NCBI GenBank assembly: GCA_003223255.1
Contig: QHYJ01000143.1
Location: 1 to 43,870, forward strand
DNA: 43,870 nt
Direction of reading: 5' to 3'
Source of the DNA: Acidobacteriota bacterium
GTDB taxonomy: Bacteria; Acidobacteriota; Terriglobia; Acidiferrales; UBA7541
The notes beneath the pieces were generated by a model. That model saw nothing but the letters and a program-made list of their open reading frames with translations, did no database searches and was not told the origin of the DNA. Position numbers and translations under genes: made by a program. Of the stretch, positions 17,983 to 27,079 are shown in pieces (positions within the stretch are counted from its first letter, which is position 1; every line of letters starts with the position of its first letter).

Positions 17983-19684
17983 ATGCTAAGAAAATGGATG
18001 GGCGCGACAGCCCTGGCGTTGTGCCTTTGCGTCGCTTAGTCTGCGTTTTCACAGCAGAAGTCCGTTGACGCCGAAGGTCACCAATGGTGGCAGCACGCGG
18101 TGTTTTATGAGGTTTATCCGCGAAGTTTTGCCGACAGCAACAACGACGGCATCGGCGACGTGGATGGCATCGCCTCGAAACTTGACTATCTGGAGGAACT
18201 TGGCGTGAACGCCATCTGGATCACTCCGTGCTTTCCTTCTCCGCAGATCGATTTCGGCTACGACGTCTCCGACCACGAAGCGATCGATCCGATGTACGGC
18301 GATGAAAGACTTTGATCACCTGATGGGCGAAGCAAAGAAGCGCAACATCCGCGTCATTCTCGATTTCGTGGTCAATCACACTTCGGACCAGCACAAATGG
18401 TTCGTGGATTCCAAATCGTCCAAAACGTCGGAGCACCGCGATTGGTACATCTGGCGCGACGGCAAAGGCCCCGGGCAGCCGCCCAACAACTGGCTATCCA
18501 CTTTCGGCCTGTCGGCGTGGAAATTCGATCCGAAAACGAATCAGCATTACTACCACTATTTTTATCCCGAGCAGCCGGATTTGAATTGGCGCAATCCCGC
18601 TGTCGAAAAAGCCATGCTGGATGTGACACGCTTCTGGTACAAACGCGGCGTCGCGGGTTTTCGCCTCGACGCCGTGGATACGCTCTTTGAAGATCCCAAC
18701 CTGACCGACAATCCCGTGCTGCCGGGCACGGACAAATTCGGCCGCCCGAATATGGAGGAGAAGTACAACAAAAAGTTGCCCGAAGTACACGACGTGATGC
18801 GCAAGCTGCGCAGCGTCGCCAATGAATACGGCTCGGTGCTGATTGGCGAGACCTGGACCTCGAATGTTTCGGAACTCAAAGATTATTACGGGGCGCACAA
18901 CGACGAGCTGCAACTCCCCATGGACCTGATGATGACGGATTTCAAAGGTCTTTCTGCGGACCAATACCGCAAGCACATTGCCGCGATGGATGCCGCGGGC
19001 GGCTGGCCCACCTACGTCATCACCAATCACGACATCGTGCGCTCCTACACGCGCTACGCCGACGGCTCGCACAATGACGACATCGCCAAGACGATGGCCG
19101 CGCTTTACCTGACGCTGAGCGGCACTGCCATCCTGTACTACGGCGAGGAAATCGGCACGGAAAACAACGACCCGAAGAGCAAGGACGAAGTGCAAGATCC
19201 CATCGGAAAGCTGGGCTGGCCGCTCGAAAGAGGCCGAGACGGCGAGCGCACACCGATGCAATGGAACGATGGCTTGAACGCTGGATTCAGCAAGACCAAG
19301 CCGTGGCTGCCCGTTCCTGCGAGCGCCAAGACTCACAATGTGGCCAGCGAAATGAAAGATCCGAATTCCGTGCTGAGCTTCTACCGGCAATTGGTCGAGT
19401 TGCGGCACAAGGAACCAGCATTGCTGGAAGGGAGCTACACTGCTGTGGACGAAGATGATCCGAATGTGTTTTCGTATGTCAGGCGCTACAAGGACGAAGC
19501 CATTCTTGTGGTGCTGAACATGTCGGCGTCGGAACAAAAAGTGCGATTCGATCTGTCGCCACTGGGACTCACCGCTCCCAGGCTTAGCGTCCTGCTCACA
19601 AGCTTTCACAAACCACTAAGTGGAATGACCGACGCTCTGCCGATGGAGCCGTACTCCGCATTCATTGCCAAGATTACGAAGTGA
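17983..19684 (+). pseudogene. GH13 alpha-glucosidase-like, copy B, interrupted
   Basis: Reading from ATG 17983 (GGGGAGAG upstream), a signal peptide begins but TAG at 18037-18039 replaces the expected Gln after LCLCVA. The same frame then continues with SAFSQQKS and the GH13 N-terminus. A second lesion lies near 18298-18302: after DPMYG the frame is shifted, consistent with loss of two bases from GGCACGATG. From 18302 the frame is open to TGA 19684 with all catalytic motifs: VVNHTSDQHKW, FRLDAVD (nucleophile), LIGETWTS (acid/base) and TNHDIVRS. Similarity to copy A at 3319-5054 is strong over the whole length but diverged, so this is an old duplication. Two independent lesions make it a pseudogene, although the 460-residue 3' frame lacks only the barrel's first strands. 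Confidence 0.85.
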
Positions 19685-20446
19685 TTCTGCTCCCTGTTTG
19701 GCAGTGCTTGTTCAGAAACCGAAACACATCGTCGGCCCAAACAGAGCCTCCGAAATAGCCAAACGTGTGGCCATCTTGCACGGACTTCCCAAACGGCGGA
19801 TAGATCTTGAGCTCGAATTCCTTGCCAGCGCCCTTCATGGCATCCGAAAGAACCCGGCTCGGAGACAGGTCGTAATCGTTCTCAGCCTGAAAGAAAAAGA
19901 TTGGCCGCGGGAATTGCGCACGCTGCGCGTCATCAACGATTGAAGTTCGGGCGCTTGGGCCCAGCTTTGAGCACCACCTGCAGAATCGATCGCCGCGCAA
20001 TAGGAAGCGCGTTCGGCACCTAAGATAGCCTCGATGCCGCCGAAAGAATTCCCAGCAACAGCGATCCGATCGGGCTTAACAAACCTTTGTGTTCGCAACC
20101 ATGCTAACGCGGCGAGTTGGTCGTTTAGGTGGTCCGTCTCAAGCAAGCGAACCATCGTCCCCGCCCCGCTGGCGATACCTCCCGTTGTTGTCGCTGCGGC
20201 GATCTCATCTCCAATGTACTTACGCGCCGAAGCACTTAGGCCTTGGCCTCTCCGGTACGGTCCGAAGAACACCCAGCCGTTCTGCGCAAAGACAGGCCCC
20301 AACACATCGAAAGCTTCTTTGCTGAGCATGCCGGGAGCGCTCCCATGGTTGTAAACAACTGCCGGGAACGGACTAACTCCGTCTGGCCTGTACAACGCGC
20401 CATGAAGTGTAAGCTCCCCGCTCGGAAACGTGACTACCTCGCCCCC
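19674..20446 (-). pseudogene. Dienelactone-hydrolase-like alpha/beta hydrolase remnant
   Basis: Coding similarity starts at EVVTFPSGELTLHG (20440), directly after an in-frame TAG at 20447-20449. The start codon and any signal peptide are missing. The alpha/beta-hydrolase elements are visible: YNHGSAPG (oxyanion region), GNSFGG (nucleophile Ser, near 20040), ENDYDLSPS (acid) and DGHTFGYFG (His, near 19760). Between 19900 and 19940 the frame shifts: VRNSR in one frame is followed by PIFFFQAEN in another. The 3' end overlaps the end of GH13 copy B by 11 bases, tail to tail. It is a 5'-truncated and frameshifted remnant, adjoining the altered 3' end of the GH130-like gene. Confidence 0.8.
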
Positions 20447-21482
20447 CTAACGGATGAGATGGTGACGGTGGCGCTGACGAAAGACCAGAGTCTTGGAGTT
20501 CCTGAGCTTCTGCCACTCCGACGTACTTATCTGCGCCACCGTAATAAAAGAGCCAGAGATTGTTCTGCGGGACCATGCCTTCGACAAACACCACGTTAGG
20601 CACCTGGCCAACCTCTTCCCAGTGCTTTTCTGGCGAAAAAATCGGGCTATCGGAACGATAGAGAACTTTTCGGGGATCATGGGAATCGAAGATGGCTACA
20701 CCGGTGCGATACACAAGGTTGTCGTCGGCGCCGTTGTAAATCAGCACGATGCCTTCCTTCGTGAGAATCGGCGGCGCGCCTGGCTCGACCACACGCGAGT
20801 CGAACTTGCCCGGGCGCTTCGGCAGCGCCGGAGTTTGGGTCGCCTCGGTCCAGTGGAGCAAGTCCGTGGACCACGAAAGGCCCATCTGGTCGGTCTTATC
20901 TGCGGCGGTCCCTAGCCAATACATCCAATACTTGCCATCAATCTTTTCCGGAACGATGGCGCCGGACTTCGTCCAGCCTTTGTTCCAGTTTCCTTTATAG
21001 GCGGGCAGGATCACGCCTTTACGCTCCCAGTGAATCAAGTCGCGCGAGGTGGCGAGGCAAAGCTGCGCGTCTTTTTTATTGTAGCCGGTGTAGGTGAGGT
21101 AGTATGTGTCGCCAAATTTCTGCAGGCGTGGATCTTCCACGCCGCCATCTTTTTCGTAGTCCGTCTCGGGAGCAAAAACCGGCTCCGGCCGTCGCGCGAA
21201 GTGAATCCCATCGGTGCTCTGGGCATAGCCCAAACGAGAAGTTCCCGCGGCGTCCTGCGCGCGATACAGCATGATGAATTTGCCATTGTGAAAGACGACC
21301 GCAGGGTTGAACGTGCCCGCCGATTCCCAACTCGAACCCTCGGGAGAGAGGATGGGCTCGTTCGACGCGCGGGACCAGGCGCCGAAAGGGAGTTTGGGAG
21401 TTTGCGCGGCCAGGGTCAGTGCGGCAGCAAGAGCCAACGCTGTAACAATCAATCGGACAATCGGATTTTTTGGTTTTAGCAC
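20373..21482 (-). CDS. GH130-like glycosidase/phosphorylase with altered C-terminus
   Basis: A 369-residue secreted five-bladed propeller. GTG 21482 starts a signal peptide ending LAAQTPK. Family motifs include NPAVVFHNGKFIMLYRA, EDPRLQKFGDTYYLTYTGY, GWTKSGAI, EPGAPP and YYGGADKYVGVAEA; the EDPR block is typical of GH130 mannoside phosphorylases/hydrolases. The propeller is complete by about 20500. The last 40 or so residues, from QELQDSG on, are translated from the intergenic region and, out of frame, from the beginning of the hydrolase remnant. The original stop was therefore probably removed by a deletion. The enzyme may still fold. It lies 60 bases after the decayed permease, in the same direction. 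Confidence 0.75.
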   Translation of the reverse strand: MLKPKNPIVRLIVTALALAAALTLAAQTPKLPFGAWSRASNEPILSPEGSSWESAGTFNPAVVFHNGKFIMLYRAQDAAGTSRLGYAQSTDGIHFARRPEPVFAPETDYEKDGGVEDPRLQKFGDTYYLTYTGYNKKDAQLCLATSRDLIHWERKGVILPAYKGNWNKGWTKSGAIVPEKIDGKYWMYWLGTAADKTDQMGLSWSTDLLHWTEATQTPALPKRPGKFDSRVVEPGAPPILTKEGIVLIYNGADDNLVYRTGVAIFDSHDPRKVLYRSDSPIFSPEKHWEEVGQVPNVVFVEGMVPQNNLWLFYYGGADKYVGVAEAQELQDSGLSSAPPSPSHPLGGRGSHVSERGAYTSWRVVQARRS

Positions 21483-21542
21483 CCGGAAAGTCTAACACCA
21501 ATCGATTTTCCGTCGGCGTCCGAGCGGTGAAATCGCGACATC

Positions 21543-23862
21543 CTACTCGTGCCGCAAGGCCACGATCGGATCGACGCGCGACGCTCGCCGCGCGGGCAGG
21601 AATCCAGCTAGCAGCGCCACGCCAGCCATCAATTCCATTGGCGGCCCAAGCGGGCGAGAGCGAGCGCAGCAGGAATGCCTACCGCAAGCCCGGCTGTGAC
21701 GAGCAGCGAAACTTGCCGCATGACCATCCATTGCACGCTGCGCGTTTCCGCGCCAAGCGCGATGCGAATGCCGATTTCCCGCGTGCTCCGCGCGACGGCG
21801 TAGGCCATCACGCCGTAAAGCTCGATGGTCGCGAGCAGCGCGGCAAGCAATCTAAAAACCGATGACAGGCTGGCGATCATACGCTCGGCGGAAAGCGAAC
21901 CGGTAATTTGCTCCTCCATGGTCCGCATGGCGGTAATCGGCAGGCGCGCATCCATCTGGCGAACTTTTTCGCGTGCGGCTCGCATCACAGGAGCCGGGTC
22001 GCCCACCGTGCGCAGGTACGCGGTCATTCGGCTCTGGCCGGTAAAGCCTGCGGCCAGATAGGGAAGAAACGCCTCTTCCGGAATGTCGTCCCGCAAGCCG
22101 GTATACTTCGTGTCTTTCGCCACGCCAACAATTTCCATGTTGGTTTTGGTTCCGGGATCGGTGCCGAAGCCCAGGTGCAACCCGATGGGATTCCTTCCCG
22201 CAAAGTAACGTCGCGCAAGAGTTTCATTGATGACGACAGCGGTGGCAGATTCTTCTTCGTCTTTGTCAGGACTTTTCTTCAGGGGGATGCCGTCTTGCGG
22301 CGTGAAATCGCGTCCGCCGCGCACCACGGAGCTTGATTCATCCTTCAAGCAGCTATTGAGATCCGTTTTCGTGGACTGCAGCGCCGGCGCAAAACCGAAG
22401 GCAATTCCCGTAACAAGCGTAACACTCAAGGTAAAAAGCAGAATCCGTGCGTCCGGCGCCGCGGAAATGTTTAAGGCGGTTGTATCCGCACCCAAATAGG
22501 CCGCCATCAGCGCCTGGTCCGCCCAGAACGCCAGCGCCAAACCCGCGAGTCCACCGAGAGCAGACAGGACCAGGCTTTCGATCAGGAGTTGATGGAGTAT
22601 GCGGCCGCGGCTGGCGCCAATGGCCAGGCGCACGCCGATCTCTTTTTGCGGTCCCGCCGCCCGCGAGAGCAGAAGGTTTGCCAAGTTGCCGCACGCAATG
22701 AGCAGCACCAATCCTGTGGTGGCCATCAGACCCACAGAGGCGTGGTCAAGTCATTGCGGGTGTACGAGAAGCCTTTCGATCCGGGTAAAACGTTCATCCA
22801 GGATTTGAGGAACTCCTCGCGATCATAAGCCGAGGCGTGGTTAAATGCCGGTTGCTTCACTTCCATTTCCAGCATGGCATGCGTCAACGGCTGCAGCGCA
22901 GCCTTAGCCTGCTCTATGGTTGCGCCGGGTTTCAGGCGCCCAAACGCCTGCATCCAGCGCGTGCGGCGGTCGGTCAGCAAGGGCGTTTTGCGTTCACCCA
23001 TGAACGCTTCCTGCATCATGATGGGCACGAACAGATTCGCCGCCCGATCGGCCTCCACGCCATCGAATCCCGCCTGGGCTACGCCGACCACGGTCGAGTT
23101 ACGGTTGTTGACCAGCAGCGTTTTTCCGACGATGCCAAGATCCCCGCCCCATCGCTCCTTCCAGAATGCGTAGTTCAGCACCACCAGCGGTTCACCATTA
23201 GGCACTTGGTCGGCCTCCGGCGTGAGCGCGCGCCCTAAAGCGGGGCGGACTCCAAGCACGCTGAAATACGTGCCGGAAACCAACTCGACGCGCACGCGTT
23301 CCGCTTGTACGCCAAACGACAAGCTGGTGGTGGTGGAGCGGTGACCAAACATGCCGGAAAACACTTCGTTGTGCTCTTGAAGGTCGCGGTACATCGGGTA
23401 GGACAACACGCTGTCGCCGGAGCTATTCCCGTATGGGTGGCCGACCAGATCCAGCAACACGAGTTGTTGCGGATCTTGCACGGGCAGCGAGCGCAAAAGA
23501 ATCTGGTCGAGCAAAGTAAAGATGGCGGTGTTGGCGCCGATGCCCAGCGCGAGCGTCAAGATCGCGACAGCGGCGAAGCCAGGAGATTTGCGCAGCATGC
23601 GAAAGCTGAAACGTAAGTCTTGCAAGAACACTTCCAAAATACGCGTGCTCAGTGCTTCGCGGCATTCTTCTTTGAAACTTTCGTGGCCGCCGAATTCGAT
23701 GCGCGCCCGGCGCTCCGCTTCCGTGCGCGTCATGCCCAATCGCTCCAGGTCATCCGCGCGATGTTGCACGTGCGCCCGCAATTCTTCCTCTGTCTCTCCT
23801 TCCACGCGTGTGCGCTGCAACAGGGCCGAAACGACGGAACGAGCCCACGAAAAAAGTTTCAT
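21543..23862 (-). pseudogene. ADOP-type MacB/FtsX permease, decayed
   Basis: The N-terminal half is normal: an ADOP cap (EELRAHVQHRADDLERLG...EFGGHESFKEECRE), the first membrane span (AAVAILTLALGIGANTAIF) and the MacB periplasmic domain. Three lesions follow. At about 22735 one base is missing between LWV and LMATTGLVLL. Near 22310-22325 an in-frame deletion joins ESSSVVR to GGRDFTPQDG and removes a membrane span and part of the second periplasmic domain. Near 21620-21650 the last spans are deleted with a frameshift before [19 protein letters not shown]. The locus is 386 bases shorter than the intact paralogue upstream at 23890-26595, from which it is separated by 27 bases. ADOP proteins lack a paired ATPase; their transport role is not established. 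Confidence 0.88.
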
Positions 23863-23889
23863 GTTTCCCCCCTTGAACGGGCAGGGTTT

Positions 23890-26595
23890 CTACTCGTAAC
23901 GCAAGGCCACCATGGGATCCACGCGCATCGCCTTCCTCGCCGGCATATACCCGGCGAGGATCCCCACGCTTAGCAGAGCTCCCGCGACAAACAACAACGT
24001 TGTGGGGTCATACGGCGAAAGTCCAAACAGTAGGTGAGCGATGAGCCGCGTCGCGACAAGCGCGCAGGGCAGTCCAATCAGCACTCCGCCAAGAACAAGG
24101 GCAAGCGTTTCGCGCAGAATCATTTTCACCACGCTCCCGCGCGAAGCTCCCAGAGCTACGCGGATTCCCATCTCACGCGTCCTTCGCGTCACAGCGTGAG
24201 CCATTAGGCCGTAAAGTCCAATGGCCGCCAGCAAAAGCGTGAGCGCTCCGAAAAATGCTGAGAGCATGGCCGTGATACGTTCCTGCAAGAGTGTCCGGTC
24301 GATATTTTGCCGGACCGTCTTGATGGACATAGCGCACTCATGTCCCAGTGATTCCACAGTGCGTCGCAGCGGGTCCGCCATCGATGTTGGCGGAACGTTC
24401 GTCCGCACCAGCAACTGCGACCATCCCATGTAGTCTCCATATTGCATGGAAGGAACGTAGACGGTCGGCGGGCGATCTTTGTGCACGTCGTACAGGATGG
24501 TGTCGCTTACAACGCCAATTATCTCTAGGTTTTGCCACTTCGGTCGGGTCAAAACATCGAGGTGTTGCCCGACAGCTTCGCCGTTGGGGAACACCATCTC
24601 GGCGAACTTTTTACTGACCATGGCTACACGCGGCACATGCTCGTCATCTTGCCAGGTAAAGCTTCGGCCGCGCAGCAACGCAACATTCAGCGTCTCGAAA
24701 GCTCCTGGCATGAGCATGACGAAATCAGACGTGTAGCCCTCCCCGCTTGTCCCGGTGATACACATTCTTTCCGTCCACTCGTAGAGATCGCCCGGGTGCA
24801 TGTGCGTGATTCCCGCTGATTCCACTCCTGGCAGACGCGCAATGCGATCCGTCAATTCGCGGTAGTAGCTCACGCGAGCAAGATTCTTGTAGCCCTGCGG
24901 CTTGGGAAAGAGACTCACATCCAGCACAGAAGTCGCACGAAAGCCCGGCTCTACGGCATGCAGTTTCTCAAGCGTGCGGATGAAGAGTCCTGCGTCCACG
25001 AGCAGCACGAGCGAAAGCGCTACTTGCGTAACCACCAATCCTTTGCCCAGGCCACCACCGCCTCCCAGCGTACGCGAGCTTTGCTGGAGCGCCGCATGCG
25101 GATCTTCCTTGCCGGCGCGCCAGGCGGGCGCCAGACCAAAAAGCACGCCCGTACAAATCGCGACGCTCGCCGTGAATCCAAGTACCCTCCAATCCGGCGA
25201 CAAGTTCAAACCGGCGGGAACGGTGTAGATTTGTCCGACAATGAAGTCCGAAAGCGCCAGGCTGCCCCAATCCGCGAGTGCGAATGCCGCGACCGTGCCT
25301 CCAAGAGAAAGCATCACGCTCTCGGTAAGCATCTGCCGCGCAAGCCTGCCGCGGCTCGCGCCCAGCGCCACGCGCACGCTCAGTTCGTGACTGCGCGATG
25401 CCGCCCGCGCCAGGAGCAAGCTCGCCAGATTCACGCACGCCACCAACAGCACGAGCCCGGAAATGGCCAGCACGACATAGAGTGGCTTCACAAAACGATG
25501 TCGAAGGAAGGATGCCCCCTTCGCTCCAGACTCCACCTTGAGCTCCAACGCAACGAAACGGTTGTGCTCCGCCACTGTCTGATCGGCTGGCATGATGGCC
25601 TGCTGGATGCCGGGCCATAACGCCCTGAGCTGTGCGCGCGCTTGTTGCATCGTGACGCCGGGCTTGAGACGGCCCGCCGCCTCCAACCACAACGAGTCGG
25701 GCCGCGCCAAAGACTTTTTCACATCCGAAGACCCATAAATCAGGGGCTCTGCCGTCAGAGGGATAGTGATTTCCGGCGGGGCATCGGCGCTGACTCCCCT
25801 ATACTGTTCGCGCGTCACTCCAATGATGGTAAATGGCAAGTTTTCGATCTTCAGCGTCTTGCCGATCACATCCCGGCTGCCGCCATAATGTCGTTGCCAA
25901 AAACCGTACGCCAGTACGACTACTTGGGAAGGCGCTGCGGTGTCCAGCTTCACATCCTCAGGTGAGATGAGGCGGCCCATCTCCGGGACGGCTCCCAGGT
26001 CCGAGTGAAAATTGCCGGTCACCGCGAATTCGTCGACACGCGAAAGTACTCCATCAATTTCTACATTGACGACGCCGTCGCCCGACCAGGCAAACGCAGA
26101 GGCGAACACTTTCTGGGTGCGGGAGAATTCCTGGAACATGGGGAGCGAGAGTCCAGTGTAGTCGTCACCCGGGCTGCGAACGCCGAAGCGCACCAATTGT
26201 TCTGGGTGCGGCACGGGGAGATTGCGCAATGCTAAGGCATTCAACAGCGAAAAAATCGCTGTGTTCGCCCCGATCCCCAGCGCCAGCGTCAAAATGGCCA
26301 CAGCCGTAAAACCGGGAGTCTTCCTCAGCATGCGCGCGCCGAAGCGCAAGTCAGTCCACACCGTGTCAAGCCAGAAGCCGCCGCGTTCTTCGCGGCATTC
26401 TTCTTTGAATTTCTCGTGCCCGCCAAATTCGATGCGCGCCCGCCGCTCGGCTTCGGCGGGCGTCAGTCCGCATCGCTCCAGGTCATCGGCGCGATTTTGC
26501 ACGTGCGCGCGGAGTTCTTCGTCCATTTCGTTTTCGTGGTGACTGCGAAGAAACAGCGCCGAAACGACCGAGCGAAGCGAAGATGCCAGGCTCAT
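23890..26595 (-). CDS. ADOP-type MacB/FtsX permease, intact
   Basis: A 901-residue inner-membrane protein. Residues 24-70 are the ADOP N-terminal cap (DEELRAHVQNRADDLERCG...EFGGHEKFKEECREE). A membrane span with the AILTLALGIGANTAIF signature follows near 95-120, then a MacB-like periplasmic domain. Next come the first FtsX block (NLASLLLARAASRSHELSVRVALGASRGRL), a second periplasmic domain and the C-terminal FtsX block (TRRTREMGIRVALGASRGSV). It ends with YMPARKAMRVDPMVALRYE. All parts expected for a duplicated permease are present. Its ATG overlaps the PadR stop (ATGA), so it is translationally coupled to the regulator and driven by the promoter at 26956-26985. No ATPase gene is nearby, as is usual for this orphan family. 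Confidence 0.93.
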   Translation of the reverse strand: MSLASSLRSVVSALFLRSHHENEMDEELRAHVQNRADDLERCGLTPAEAERRARIEFGGHEKFKEECREERGGFWLDTVWTDLRFGARMLRKTPGFTAVAILTLALGIGANTAIFSLLNALALRNLPVPHPEQLVRFGVRSPGDDYTGLSLPMFQEFSRTQKVFASAFAWSGDGVVNVEIDGVLSRVDEFAVTGNFHSDLGAVPEMGRLISPEDVKLDTAAPSQVVVLAYGFWQRHYGGSRDVIGKTLKIENLPFTIIGVTREQYRGVSADAPPEITIPLTAEPLIYGSSDVKKSLARPDSLWLEAAGRLKPGVTMQQARAQLRALWPGIQQAIMPADQTVAEHNRFVALELKVESGAKGASFLRHRFVKPLYVVLAISGLVLLVACVNLASLLLARAASRSHELSVRVALGASRGRLARQMLTESVMLSLGGTVAAFALADWGSLALSDFIVGQIYTVPAGLNLSPDWRVLGFTASVAICTGVLFGLAPAWRAGKEDPHAALQQSSRTLGGGGGLGKGLVVTQVALSLVLLVDAGLFIRTLEKLHAVEPGFRATSVLDVSLFPKPQGYKNLARVSYYRELTDRIARLPGVESAGITHMHPGDLYEWTERMCITGTSGEGYTSDFVMLMPGAFETLNVALLRGRSFTWQDDEHVPRVAMVSKKFAEMVFPNGEAVGQHLDVLTRPKWQNLEIIGVVSDTILYDVHKDRPPTVYVPSMQYGDYMGWSQLLVRTNVPPTSMADPLRRTVESLGHECAMSIKTVRQNIDRTLLQERITAMLSAFFGALTLLLAAIGLYGLMAHAVTRRTREMGIRVALGASRGSVVKMILRETLALVLGGVLIGLPCALVATRLIAHLLFGLSPYDPTTLLFVAGALLSVGILAGYMPARKAMRVDPMVALRYE

Positions 26596-26933
26596 ACTTC
26601 CTCCGCTTGCGTGTTCAGCGCGGATGCGATCGCGGTGGCCAGGCGGTTCCAGCCGTCGGCTTCCTCACGCAGGCGCTTGCGTCCCGCCGCAGTGAGTTCA
26701 TAAAACTTCGCGCGGCGATTGTTGTCCGAAGTGCCCCAGCTTGCCTTGAGCAGGCCCTGGCGAACGAGCCGAAACAACGCCGGGTAAAGCGCACCTTGTT
26801 CCACCAATAGCGCCCCGCCGGAGATTTGCTCGATGCGCAGCAGCACGCCATAACCGTGCAGCGGCCCAAGGGAAACGGCCTTGAGAATCAGAAGATCGAG
26901 TGTTCCGGGAAGGATCTGCGCTTGCGAAGGCAT
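26592..26933 (-). CDS. PadR-family transcriptional regulator
   Basis: A 113-residue winged-helix protein. The PadR pattern is clear: LPGTLDLLILKAVSLGPLHGYGVLLRIEQIS, then EQGALYPALFRLVRQGLL and RRAKFYELTAAGRKRLREEADGW. It starts at ATG 26933 with AGGAGG upstream; that ribosome-binding site is inside an inverted repeat. It overlaps the permease gene by four bases. PadR proteins are ligand-responsive repressors that usually control their own operon and adjacent transport genes. Here the likely targets are this gene and the two permeases. PadR plus ADOP permease is a recurring acidobacterial arrangement. Confidence 0.95.
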   Translation of the reverse strand: MPSQAQILPGTLDLLILKAVSLGPLHGYGVLLRIEQISGGALLVEQGALYPALFRLVRQGLLKASWGTSDNNRRAKFYELTAAGRKRLREEADGWNRLATAIASALNTQAEEV

Positions 26934-26937
26934 TCCG

Positions 26938-26991
26938 CCTCCTAAGTGGATTAGGAGGATACGCCGCGCTCTCCTAAGTTGTCAAGGAGAG
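26938..26991 (-). promoter_or_regulatory. PadR-ADOP operon promoter with two inverted repeats
   Basis: On the minus strand TTGACA (26985-26980), 18 bases, TATCCT (26961-26956). One inverted repeat with perfect 7-base arms (CTCTCCT/AGGAGAG, 26969-26991) covers the -35 box. A second with perfect 8-base arms (CCTCCTAA/TTAGGAGG, 26938-26958) covers part of the -10 box and the ribosome-binding site. The shared core TTAGGAG suggests one protein binds both, most simply PadR itself; the right-hand arm could also form an RNA hairpin masking the ribosome-binding site. Confidence 0.7.
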
Positions 26992-27079
26992 AGTTATTTG
27001 CCGTCCAAAACGAAGACTTTAGGGGCGCAGCATTGCTGCGGCCTCTTGCGTGACCACGGTTTTGAGGTCGCGGAAAGAT

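Noticed and set aside
2286-18039. Reassignment of TAG as a sense codon, since two genes have in-frame TAG.
   Set aside because: Several intact genes here end in TAG (receptor 2, nuclease-helicase, the gene ending at 14185), and GH13 copy B also carries a frameshift, so TAG is a normal stop.
18494-19609. 371-residue minus-strand frame opposite GH13 copy B.
   Set aside because: Antisense shadow with a composition rich in Val, His and Arg; the plus strand carries conserved GH13 motifs.
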